From Geobacter sp. UBA6169 (GTDB taxonomy: Bacteria; Desulfobacterota; Desulfuromonadia; Geobacterales; Pseudopelobacteraceae), in NCBI GenBank assembly GCA_002422265.1, contig DIUB01000003.1:16524-23646 (forward strand): a stretch of 7,123 nt of DNA. The letters are read 5' to 3'. The notes under the pieces were generated by a model. That model saw only the letters and a program-made list of their open reading frames with translations. It searched no databases and had not been told where the DNA came from. A program made the position numbers and the translations under genes. Positions 1 to 7,123 of the stretch are shown one piece after another (within the stretch, counting starts at the first letter, position 1; each line of letters opens with the position of its first letter).

Positions 1-1460
1 GTAAGTGAAACCGAGCAGTTCGGGCACTGCAGATCAGCCCCGCAGGAAGGACAGGCCAGCCAGCTGGCAAAACCTCGCCGATTAAGAAAAACCAGACTCT
101 GCTCTCCACGGTGCAGGTTTTCTGCCAGGGTCTCGGCCAGAGCTGCAGGAATCGGCACTTCTGCCGTCAAGCGGCTGGTTGCCAGGCTCACCTCCGGCAT
201 CGGGCGTGCGCCCACCCGCTCCGGCAGGGACAAATACCCCAGCCGTCCCTGCTGGGCCGCATACCGGGTAGTCACCAGCGGGGTTGCAGAACCCAGCAGC
301 ACCACTGCCTGTTCCTGCTGTCCCCGCACCAGGGCCAGGTCTCGGGCATTGTAGCGCAACCCGTCCCCCTGCTTGAACGAAGACTCATGTTCCTCATCAA
401 CCACAATCACACTGATCCGCTCCAGCGGCGCAAAGATTGCCGAGCGGGCACCGATCACCATCCTGACCTCACCACGCCTGATACGCCGCCATTCATCATA
501 GCGCTCCCCATCGGAAAGACCACTGTGCAGTACGGCAATTCCAAGACTGAAACGTGCACGGAAGCGCTGCACCAGCTGGGGAGTCAGCGATATCTCCGGC
601 ACCAGCACCAGCGCATTATTGCCTGCCTGCAGGGTATGCGCAATGGCCTGCAGGTACACCTCGGTCTTGCCGCTGCCGGTTACGCCCTGCAGCAGAAACG
701 GGGCAAAATGTCCGGTATCAAGCGCCTGCACGATGGCAGTAACAGCCTGCTGCTGATCGTGTGTCAGCGGCTTGGGTCGGTCTTGCCCCACCTGCAAACC
801 ACTGAACGGGTCGCGATAAACCTCCCGTTCTTCCATGCTGATCAGCCCCTGCTCCCTCAGCTTTTTAAGCTGCAATGAACAGTCACCAAAACGAAGCCGC
901 AGCTCAGAGGACGGAGCAGCTCCTGTCTCCTGCAGATAGGTCAGGATGGTAAAAACTTTACCTTTCAGCTCGTGGGTCTGCACCTCTGTTCTGAGATACC
1001 AGCGTTCTTTCTTGACCTTTCGGCCGCCGGTCAGGGGCTGCTGATCTGCCTGTCCCTTGCTCTGCAGATTGATGCCGCTGGGCAGGGCGGTTTTCAGCAC
1101 CTCGCCCAGCGGATGCAGGTAATAGGCAGCCACCCAGCGAAAAAAGGTCAACTCAGCCTCAGTCCAGAGCGGCGATTCATCCAGCAGATCCAGCACATCC
1201 TTCAGCTGCTGCTCAGGTGGCGGCTCACCAAATCCCAGCACATAGGCTGATATCCTGCGCCGGCCAAACGGCACCAGCACCCTGATGCCGGGAATTATCC
1301 GATCCTGCAGACGGAACGGAACCCGATAGTGGAACGTTCTGTCCAGCGGCAAAGGGACCGCAACTTCCACAAAAGCCCGGATGGGTAAAGGTGGTGACGG
1401 AATTATTTGTGTATGTCGTTGCTCTGTGGTAGTCACGGTGGCGTCAGTATCTTTCAGCAT
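1..1460 (-). CDS. priA: Primosomal protein N' (PriA helicase), partial, C-terminus outside the window
   Basis: PriA is a 3'-5' superfamily 2 DNA helicase that binds stalled or collapsed replication forks and reloads the replicative helicase. The minus-strand frame is open from 1460 to the left edge (about 486 codons). The N-terminal 3'-end-binding domain is recognisable (VEVAVPLPLDRTF, then PGIRVLVPFGRR, and later LHPLGEVLKTALPSG). Helicase motifs follow: Walker A GVTGSGKT at residues 259-266, the segment VLVPEISLTPQL, GARSAIFAP, Walker B DEEH at 355-358, and motif III GSATP at 390-394. LNRRGF leads into the zinc-binding insertion, with Cys 470, 473, 479 and 482. The rest of the zinc motif and helicase motifs V and VI lie beyond position 1; family members usually run to about 730-800 residues. 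The start is uncertain: ATG at 1460 and GTG at 1436 are both in frame and neither has a clear Shine-Dalgarno. It is divergent from the phosphoesterase gene, 42 bases apart. Identity is near certain; the start is moderate. Confidence 0.96.
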   Translation of the reverse strand, partial: MLKDTDATVTTTEQRHTQIIPSPPLPIRAFVEVAVPLPLDRTFHYRVPFRLQDRIIPGIRVLVPFGRRRISAYVLGFGEPPPEQQLKDVLDLLDESPLWTEAELTFFRWVAAYYLHPLGEVLKTALPSGINLQSKGQADQQPLTGGRKVKKERWYLRTEVQTHELKGKVFTILTYLQETGAAPSSELRLRFGDCSLQLKKLREQGLISMEEREVYRDPFSGLQVGQDRPKPLTHDQQQAVTAIVQALDTGHFAPFLLQGVTGSGKTEVYLQAIAHTLQAGNNALVLVPEISLTPQLVQRFRARFSLGIAVLHSGLSDGERYDEWRRIRRGEVRMVIGARSAIFAPLERISVIVVDEEHESSFKQGDGLRYNARDLALVRGQQEQAVVLLGSATPLVTTRYAAQQGRLGYLSLPERVGARPMPEVSLATSRLTAEVPIPAALAETLAENLHRGEQSLVFLNRRGFASWLACPSCGADLQCPNCSVSL

Positions 1461-1489
1461 CCCGGCTGTGACAAGCGGAAATTCCGTTT

Positions 1490-1498
1490 GGAGGTGAT
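1490..1498 (+). promoter_or_regulatory. Strong ribosome binding site for the metallophosphoesterase gene
   Basis: GGAGGTGAT is a nine-base match to the 16S anti-Shine-Dalgarno sequence. GGAGG ends 8 bases before the ATG at 1503. It decides the start: the frame stays open upstream to an ATG at 1407, but that longer version would overlap priA and would put a Shine-Dalgarno and an unrelated sequence ahead of the first membrane segment. Confidence 0.85.
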
Positions 1499-1502
1499 TC
1501 AG

Positions 1503-2660
1503 ATGTTCATCTTCCTGCTGCTTTTCCTCAGCATCTACGGTGCGGCCCACGCCTATCTGCTGTTGCGTCTCAGGTGGGCCTTTCCCAACATGCGGGCCTG
1601 GTGGCCCGTTGCCATCGGCTGGTGTCTGTTGATGATGGCAGCGCCAATCGCAACGCGCCTTTTGGAGCGTGCCGGTTACATCGCCAGTGCAACAGCCGTT
1701 GCCTGGGTCGGCTACCTCTGGATGGGATGCCTGTTCCTGTTTATTGCCATCTCGCTCGTCTTGGAACTGCTACGCCTGCTGCGCTGGCTGGCCCACTTTT
1801 TTGTTTCAATTGCCAGTCCCCCGCTGCTGTCCCCCCGGCCGTTCTTCATTACCTGCTTTTGCTCCGCCATGCTGATCACCTGGTACGGCTATTTTGAGGC
1901 CTCACAGCTGATTGTTGAACAAACCGCCGTAACCACGACCAAACTCCCCAAAGGCGGTAAGCCGCTCAGGATTGTGCAGATCTCTGACCTGCATATCGGC
2001 CTGCTGGTCTGTTCACCGCAGGTACAACAGCTGGTTACGCAGATTCAGCAACTCCAACCTGATCTGGTGGTTGCCACCGGTGATATCGTGGATGGCCATA
2101 TCTGCCATTTTGACGGCGTATCGCAGCTGTTTCGCAGCCTGCAGCCACGCTTAGGCATGTTTGCCGTGCTGGGTAACCATGAGTACTATGCCGGTGCAGA
2201 GCCTTCCCGTGCCTTTCTGGAAAACGCTGGTTTTCGCATACTGCAGGGACAGGCAGCGCAGGTTACCGATCAGCTTGTTGTGGCCGGTGTGGATGACCCT
2301 GCCGCCACACGCTTCAAGCTGCAGCCCCAGGGTGACGAACAGCTGCTGCTCCGCAGCATTCCCGCAGATCGCTTTGTCCTGCTACTCAAACACCGACCGG
2401 TGGTTGAACCTGCCAGCACAGGGCGTTTTGATCTGCAGCTATCGGGACATGTCCACAAGGGACAGATCTTTCCGTTCAATCTGCTCACCTGGCTGGCCTT
2501 TCCGGTGCGGGCAGGCATGAACCAGCTTGCAGACGGAAGCTTGCTGTATGTCAATCGAGGAACCGGCACCTGGGGGCCGCCGATCCGATTTCTTGCCCCG
2601 CCGGAATTAACCGTAATCGACCTGATACCGACTGAATGGCACGAAAAAACCCGCCCTTGA
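1503..2660 (+). CDS. Membrane-anchored calcineurin-like metallophosphoesterase (YkuE/YaeI type)
   Basis: A 385-aa protein of the calcineurin-like phosphoesterase superfamily, which uses a two-metal centre to hydrolyse phosphoester or pyrophosphate bonds. All core motifs are present: D162-x-H164 in QISDLHIG, G193-D194 in VATGDIVDG, G224-N225-H226-E227, H297 in LLKHRPV, and G315-H316-V317-H318 in LSGHVHKGQ. The C-terminal NRGTGTWGPPIRF is typical of the YkuE/YaeI branch, where some members act on lipid substrates such as UDP-diacylglucosamine. Ahead of the catalytic domain are about four hydrophobic segments (roughly 1-21, 33-51, 66-90 and 113-131). Basic residues after segments 1 and 3 predict those loops inside, placing the enzyme domain outside the cytoplasmic membrane; this topology is inference. 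The start follows the strong Shine-Dalgarno at 1490. The substrate cannot be read from the sequence. The gene appears to stand alone, diverging from priA and facing a small minus-strand gene. Confidence 0.93.
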   Translation: MFIFLLLFLSIYGAAHAYLLLRLRWAFPNMRAWWPVAIGWCLLMMAAPIATRLLERAGYIASATAVAWVGYLWMGCLFLFIAISLVLELLRLLRWLAHFFVSIASPPLLSPRPFFITCFCSAMLITWYGYFEASQLIVEQTAVTTTKLPKGGKPLRIVQISDLHIGLLVCSPQVQQLVTQIQQLQPDLVVATGDIVDGHICHFDGVSQLFRSLQPRLGMFAVLGNHEYYAGAEPSRAFLENAGFRILQGQAAQVTDQLVVAGVDDPAATRFKLQPQGDEQLLLRSIPADRFVLLLKHRPVVEPASTGRFDLQLSGHVHKGQIFPFNLLTWLAFPVRAGMNQLADGSLLYVNRGTGTWGPPIRFLAPPELTVIDLIPTEWHEKTRP

Positions 2661-2673
2661 TCAAAAGGCGGGC
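2644..2673 (-). terminator. Rho-independent terminator of the 69-aa minus-strand gene
   Basis: Read on the minus strand, a CCCGCC/GGCGGG stem (arms at 2667-2672 and 2650-2655) is followed at once by six T residues (complement of 2644-2649). The plus strand has no T-run after the stem, so the terminator is oriented for the 69-aa gene, whose stop lies 29 bases before it. The hairpin loop overlaps the TGA of the convergent phosphoesterase gene (2658-2660). Confidence 0.85.
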
Positions 2674-2701
2674 TGCTGGGCGAGACAGAGTAAAAACGGA
2701 C

Positions 2702-2911
2702 TTACCAGTATTTTTTGGGCGGATCGGTATGGCCGGTCTTGATGATCTCCCCATCCACGATCTTGAACATATCACCGCTCTCACAGATCCACTCATCCCC
2801 TTCTTCAGGCGGGTTCGGAAAACTGCGGTGCCCCAGAAAAGTCTCCTGATCGTCAATATACCCGAACCAGTCCAGTGAGCCGGTCATCCATATTCGTGTA
2901 TTCAATGCCAT
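2702..2911 (-). CDS. Small conserved-looking hypothetical protein, 69 aa, function unknown
   Basis: I do not recognise this protein. It is 69 residues, starts MALNTRIWMTGSLDWFGY and ends in PPKKYW. It is acidic and unusually rich in aromatic residues (four Trp), with a Gly/Pro-rich middle (FPNPPEEGDEW). It has no signal peptide, membrane segment, cysteine cluster or obvious DNA-binding motif, and looks like a small soluble cytoplasmic protein. Three things support it as a real gene: a Shine-Dalgarno AAAAGGAG (complement of 2921-2928) with 9 bases to the ATG, an intrinsic terminator just after its stop, and a divergent intergenic region upstream. A perfect -35-like TTGACA lies upstream, but its -10 is poor. 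It converges with the phosphoesterase gene and diverges from hsp20-lon. A stress link through the shared intergenic region is possible but only inferred from position. Confidence 0.75.
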   Translation of the reverse strand: MALNTRIWMTGSLDWFGYIDDQETFLGHRSFPNPPEEGDEWICESGDMFKIVDGEIIKTGHTDPPKKYW

Positions 2912-2946
2912 CTATAAGCACTCCTTTTCAGTAAAGAATTGATCTG

Positions 2947-2975
2947 ACTTTCCAGAAAAATGAACCGCTTGTCAA
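2947..2975 (-). promoter_or_regulatory. Possible promoter of the 69-aa gene
   Basis: On the minus strand, TTGACA (complement of 2970-2975) is a perfect sigma-70 -35 box. The hexamer 17 bases further on, GAAAGT (complement of 2947-2952), matches TATAAT at only three positions, so the call rests mainly on the -35 and on its place 36 bases upstream of the gene start. Confidence 0.3.
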
Positions 2976-3008
2976 CGGCTTTTTGCATCACATTCGGCGG
3001 TGGTGTCC

Positions 3009-3037
3009 TTGACTTTCAGCAGGTAAATGGTTACATC
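3009..3037 (+). promoter_or_regulatory. Weak candidate promoter for the hsp20-lon operon
   Basis: TTGACT at 3009-3014 (five of six to the -35 consensus, preceded by C as in the heat-shock -35 CTTGAA) is followed after 17 bases by TACATC at 3032-3037, which is a poor -10. I looked for a good sigma-32 -10 box (CCCCATnT-like) at the right spacing and did not find one. Some promoter is expected here because hsp20 is the first gene of its operon and the upstream neighbour points away. Confidence 0.25.
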
Positions 3038-3040
3038 ATC

Positions 3041-3060
3041 CCTTCATACACCTTCATAAC
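3041..3060 (+). repeat. Short tandem direct repeat upstream of hsp20
   Basis: Two adjacent 10-base units, CCTTCATACA and CCTTCATAAC, share their first eight bases. The 10-base period puts both copies on the same helix face, as seen in some regulator sites, but two copies this short can occur by chance. They lie 46-65 bases before the hsp20 start. Confidence 0.4.
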
Positions 3061-3105
3061 AATCGTCATCTCGCACGCATCTACTACAGGTACACAGGTG
3101 AAGCC

Positions 3106-3544
3106 ATGCCACGTTCAGGCAGTAAACATGCTTCGTTTGCAGGAAATTACAGCCGTCACCTCGACGAGATGCGCTCGCTGTTGCGAACGCTGGACCCGCG
3201 CCATGCAGCTGATGATGAAGGCACCCTGACGGCCCCCATGGATATTTATGAGACCGAGCATGACCTGGTACTGGAATTTGACCTGCCCGGCCTCGGTCCG
3301 GAAGAAATCTGTCTGACGCAGCGGGGCATGATCTGCGTCATACAGGCAGACAAGCAGTCGATTCCGCCGGTCGGGCAGGCACGCTACCTCTGCCTTGAAC
3401 GCCATTTCGGCAAACTGCGCCGCACTGTCAGACTCCCGGATACGGTTGACCCCTCCCACATCCGGGCCGAGTACCGGCGGGGGGTATTGCGCCTTATCTG
3501 TCCCAAGGGACGAGAACGACGTATTCTGATCAAGGAGTTTTCAC

Positions 3545-3552
<8 letters not shown>
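3106..3552 (+). CDS. Hsp20 / alpha-crystallin family small heat-shock protein
   Basis: An ATP-independent holdase that binds unfolding proteins and keeps them from aggregating until other chaperones or proteases act. The 148-aa length is usual for bacterial members. A variable, basic N-terminal arm covers residues 1-42. The alpha-crystallin domain spans about 43-135, opening with APMDIYETEHDLVLEFDLPG, continuing through ERHFGKLRRTVRLPDTVD, and closing with the family signature AEYRRGVLRLICPK, in which A121 and G126-V-L are the conserved positions. The C-terminal tail carries an I-x-I motif (I140-L-I142), which docks on neighbouring subunits during oligomer assembly. The start at 3106 has AGGTG at 3096-3100 just upstream, with slightly tight 5-base spacing. 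The gene overlaps lon by 8 bases, so the two are almost certainly cotranscribed. Heat-shock control is likely from family knowledge, but I see no convincing heat-shock promoter. Confidence 0.93.
3532..3537 (+). promoter_or_regulatory. Ribosome binding site of lon inside the hsp20 coding region
   Basis: AAGGAG lies 7 bases before the GTG at 3545. It fixes the non-ATG start of lon and means ribosomes finishing hsp20 (stop at 3550-3552) pass directly over the lon initiation site, as expected for translational coupling. Confidence 0.8.
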
Positions 3553-5995
<2,443 letters not shown>

Positions 5996-6016
5996 TGTTA
6001 ATTAGATAGGTCTATT

Positions 6017-6052
6017 AAAAGGGCATGGTGCAGATACATCATGCCCTTTTTT
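6017..6052 (+). terminator. Rho-independent terminator after lon
   Basis: AAAAGGGCATG (6017-6027) pairs perfectly with CATGCCCTTTT (6040-6050). Three more inner pairs (one G-U) give a stem of about 14 pairs and a six-base loop CAGATA. The T-run reaches 6052. The hairpin starts 21 bases after the lon stop and should separate lon transcription from the toxin-antitoxin genes. Confidence 0.93.
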
Positions 6053-6078
6053 ACTGGCAAACGTGATTGATTTCGATG

Positions 6079-6107
6079 TTGAACAATATAGCTTGATGTA
6101 TTACACT
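6079..6107 (+). promoter_or_regulatory. Candidate promoter of the vapBC operon
   Basis: TTGAAC at 6079-6084 and TACACT at 6102-6107 are each four of six to the sigma-70 consensus, with the ideal 17-base spacer, in AT-rich DNA just past the lon terminator. The predicted transcript would begin near 6114, about 35 bases before the antitoxin ATG. The -10 overlaps the palindrome at 6098-6123, as expected for an autorepressed operon. Confidence 0.45.
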
Positions 6108-6123
6108 TGGCGTTAAGTAATAC
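6098..6123. promoter_or_regulatory. Palindromic putative operator for the toxin-antitoxin operon
   Basis: GTATTAC (6098-6104) and GTAATAC (6117-6123) form a perfect 7-base inverted repeat with a 12-base centre. Allowing a two-base bulge on the left arm, the match extends to GTATTAC(AC)TT / AAGTAATAC. It lies 25-51 bases before the antitoxin start and over the candidate -10. AbrB-fold antitoxins generally bind such sites to repress their own operon; that this one is the site is inference from position and symmetry. Confidence 0.5.
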
Positions 6124-6148
6124 TTTATTTCTTGTGGGAGAGTACACA

Positions 6149-6394
6149 ATGCTTTCAAACGTAACTGCCAAAGGACAGGTAACTATTCCGGCTGAACTTA
6201 GGGCGCGTTTTCATATCATGCCCAACGATCGGGTAGATTTTATGGTTGATGGCGAGCGGATTGTCTTGATACCGGTAAAACCGTTAAAGTCTCTGCGGGG
6301 AGCCGTTACTGCCATAGCCACCGGCGGCATTGCAGAAGAACGCAAACAGGCGAAGCAGGCTGTAGCTGAGCGGATTGCGGAAGAAACCAAATGA
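6149..6394 (+). CDS. vapB: AbrB-fold antitoxin of a VapBC-type toxin-antitoxin pair
   Basis: An 81-aa protein that should neutralise the adjacent PIN toxin and, with it, bind the operon's own promoter. Residues 1-43 are a SpoVT/AbrB swapped-hairpin DNA-binding domain, with the hallmark pattern AKGQVTIPAELRARF, then PNDRVDF and DGERIVLIPV. Residues 44-81 form a hydrophilic helical tail (SLRGAV, then EERKQAKQAVAERIAEE) of the kind that wraps the toxin and blocks its active site. ATG at 6149 is chosen because GGGAG at 6136-6140 sits 8 bases upstream and the AbrB fold begins right there; the frame could be read from a TTG at 6107, but that adds unrelated residues and runs over the putative operator. 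The stop overlaps the toxin start (ATGA), a typical antitoxin-first arrangement. The vapB name is by family; the exact subfamily is not determined. Confidence 0.9.
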   Translation: MLSNVTAKGQVTIPAELRARFHIMPNDRVDFMVDGERIVLIPVKPLKSLRGAVTAIATGGIAEERKQAKQAVAERIAEETK

Positions 6395-6801
6395 GTAAGT
6401 GCTTTGTTGATACCAACCTGTTTATCCGCTATCTGACCAACGATGAGCCAGAGTTGGCTGATCGGGTTGAAAAACTGCTGGATCAGGCTGGAGCTGGCGA
6501 ACTGCAGCTTATAACCACAGAACTGGTAATTGCAGAAACCGTATGGGTGCTGGAATCATCCTACAAATTGAAAAACCGTGAAGTTGCTCCCTTGGTACGT
6601 GGAATTTTAGCCACTCCTGGGCTTGAAGTCGTCAATGCAGACATGATCAGTCGGGCGTTAATGTTGTACGAATTACAAAATATTGATTTCGTGGATGCCA
6701 GCATCACAGTGTTTATGGAAAAGCAGGGCATCGCTGATATCTATTCATACGACAAAAAGCATCTGGCGCGGGTAACCGGTATCAACCGCAGAGAACCATA
6801 G
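6391..6801 (+). CDS. vapC: PIN-domain ribonuclease toxin (VapC-like)
   Basis: A 136-aa, Mg2+-dependent PIN-domain protein. VapC toxins cut specific RNAs (initiator tRNA, other tRNAs or 23S rRNA in studied cases) and stop translation. The acidic active site looks complete: D7 in CFVDTNLFIRYL, E49 in LVIAETVWVL, D102 (with D99) in IDFVDASI, and D121 in YSYDKKH. The length is usual for the family, with no truncation or frameshift, so an active enzyme is likely. The RNA target cannot be predicted from sequence. It starts at ATG 6391 within the antitoxin's last codons (4-base overlap), with GGAAG at 6379-6383 as a weak ribosome binding site, so its translation probably depends on that of the antitoxin. 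Base composition appears more AT-rich than lon, consistent with an acquired module. Confidence 0.92.
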   Translation: MSKCFVDTNLFIRYLTNDEPELADRVEKLLDQAGAGELQLITTELVIAETVWVLESSYKLKNREVAPLVRGILATPGLEVVNADMISRALMLYELQNIDFVDASITVFMEKQGIADIYSYDKKHLARVTGINRREP

Positions 6802-6810
6802 GGGCTGACG

Positions 6811-6993
6811 ATGGCTGAACATACACACTCTGCGATTACCTGTGTCTCAGGAGAGGTTGATGATCAGATGCTGTCGCTTGTCGGGTTCTGTGAAGGTGGG
6901 CCGACTGATTTGGCTGACAGACACGACTGGTATCTGTATCAACAATTTGATTCCGAAAACAAGTGCTGTAGTCATGCGAGAGAGGCTTTATGA
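6811..6993 (+). CDS. Doubtful 60-aa ORF downstream of vapC
   Basis: I do not recognise this short reading frame. It starts 9 bases after the vapC stop, has an AGGGG at 6800-6804 with 6-base spacing, and its stop overlaps the start of the next gene by the common ATGA arrangement, so its placement looks gene-like. Against it: no recognisable domain, no signal peptide or membrane segment, three scattered Cys residues, and a candidate promoter for the downstream gene lying inside it (6914-6942). It may be a real small gene, a decayed remnant, or simply open intergenic sequence. If it is not a gene, 6802-6989 is a 188-base intergenic region. Confidence 0.3.
   Translation: MAEHTHSAITCVSGEVDDQMLSLVGFCEGGPTDLADRHDWYLYQQFDSENKCCSHAREAL
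6914..6942 (+). promoter_or_regulatory. Candidate promoter for the exported protein gene
   Basis: CTGACA at 6914-6919 (five of six) and TATCAA at 6937-6942 (four of six) have a 17-base spacer and would start a transcript near 6949, about 40 bases ahead of the ATG at 6990. It is plausible but of only moderate strength. Confidence 0.35.
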
Positions 6994-7123
6994 GACTGTT
7001 ATTGCCTATTTTTTTACTTCTTGTGCTTACGCTGCCCAACCTTGCCTTTGCCGAAATCAAGACCATCACCCACACCGTACAACAGCCGTTTGGCGGCAGC
7101 CAGTCGCCCGATGATGCCCGCAC
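6990..7123 (+). CDS. Exported protein, N-terminal part only (runs off the right edge)
   Basis: The frame is open from ATG 6990 to the end of the window (44 codons). The start MRLLLPIFLLLVLTLPNLAFA is a clear Sec signal peptide: one Arg, a Leu-rich core of about 15 residues, and an A19-F-A21 cleavage motif before E22. The mature part begins EIKTITHTVQQPFGGSQSPD, which suggests a periplasmic or outer-membrane-associated protein; there is no Cys at the cleavage site, so it is not a lipoprotein. A purine-rich AGAGAGG (6979-6985) is a ribosome binding site with short spacing (4 bases). The start overlaps the stop of the preceding 60-aa ORF. The visible part is too short to name a family; function unknown. 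Confidence 0.75.
   Translation, partial: MRLLLPIFLLLVLTLPNLAFAEIKTITHTVQQPFGGSQSPDDAR

Noticed and set aside
111..878. Long plus-strand ORF of 255 codons
   Set aside because: It is the antisense shadow of priA, whose helicase motifs are unmistakable on the minus strand; the plus-strand translation is low-complexity Gln/His/Arg/Leu sequence with no domain.
1407..1502. Extended N-terminus of the phosphoesterase from ATG 1407
   Set aside because: It would overlap the priA start, lacks the membrane-type sequence that begins at 1503, and translates through the strong Shine-Dalgarno at 1490-1498.
2960..2985. Imperfect hairpin with flanking A and T runs, considered as a plus-strand terminator
   Set aside because: The stem is only three uninterrupted GC pairs around an eight-base loop with mismatched flanks, and no plus-strand gene ends nearby to need it.
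2960..3229. Plus-strand ORF of 89 codons overlapping the hsp20 start
   Set aside because: It covers the divergent intergenic region and runs out of frame into hsp20; there is no ribosome binding site and no recognisable product.
6107..6148. Longer antitoxin from a TTG at 6107
   Set aside because: It lacks a good ribosome binding site, covers the putative operator, and adds 14 residues unrelated to the AbrB fold; ATG 6149 has GGGAG at the right distance.
6881..6906. GTCGG...CCGAC inverted repeat considered as a riboswitch or regulatory hairpin
   Set aside because: It has only five pairs with a 16-base loop, no supporting helices, and no resemblance to a riboswitch core I know.
6836..7123. 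Minus-strand ORF of 95 codons at the right edge
   Set aside because: It is opposite the signal peptide of the exported protein and has no domain; the plus-strand signal peptide with its cleavage motif is the stronger reading.

Overview
The window looks like chromosomal DNA of a Geobacter-type bacterium (Desulfuromonadia, formerly Deltaproteobacteria). This is an inference from moderately high GC content, strong Shine-Dalgarno sites, and the style of the Lon, PriA and small-protein sequences. No rRNA or other taxonomic marker is present, so the genus is not proven. I see no tRNA, rRNA, CRISPR array, insertion sequence or origin.

Layout. Positions 1-1460 (minus) hold about the first two thirds of priA, the replication-restart helicase. 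Its C-terminus lies beyond the left edge. Only 42 bases away, and divergent, is a membrane-anchored calcineurin-like metallophosphoesterase of the YkuE/YaeI type (1503-2660, plus). Converging on it is an unrecognised 69-aa gene (2702-2911, minus), whose intrinsic terminator sits over the phosphoesterase stop codon. A 194-base divergent intergenic region (2912-3105) follows. Then comes a two-gene proteostasis operon: an Hsp20 small heat-shock protein (3106-3552) and the LonA protease (3545-5995). These two overlap by 8 bases and end at a strong rho-independent terminator (6017-6052).

The next 100 bases are AT-rich and contain a likely promoter with a palindromic operator. They lead into a type II toxin-antitoxin pair: an AbrB-fold VapB-like antitoxin (6149-6394) and a PIN-domain VapC-like toxin (6391-6801), overlapping by 4 bases. 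After a doubtful 60-aa ORF (6811-6993), the window ends in the signal peptide and first residues of an exported protein (6990 to the right edge).

How the genes fit together. Hsp20 holds unfolding proteins and Lon degrades damaged ones, so their coupling makes a coherent stress operon. Lon proteases in other bacteria degrade type II antitoxins, so a VapBC pair directly downstream of lon is suggestive, but the lon terminator argues for separate transcription. Overall this is mostly ordinary housekeeping sequence with one small accessory module (vapBC). I found no convincing evidence of a new multi-gene system. The most open items are the 69-aa gene, the 60-aa ORF, and the operator and regulation of the toxin-antitoxin pair.
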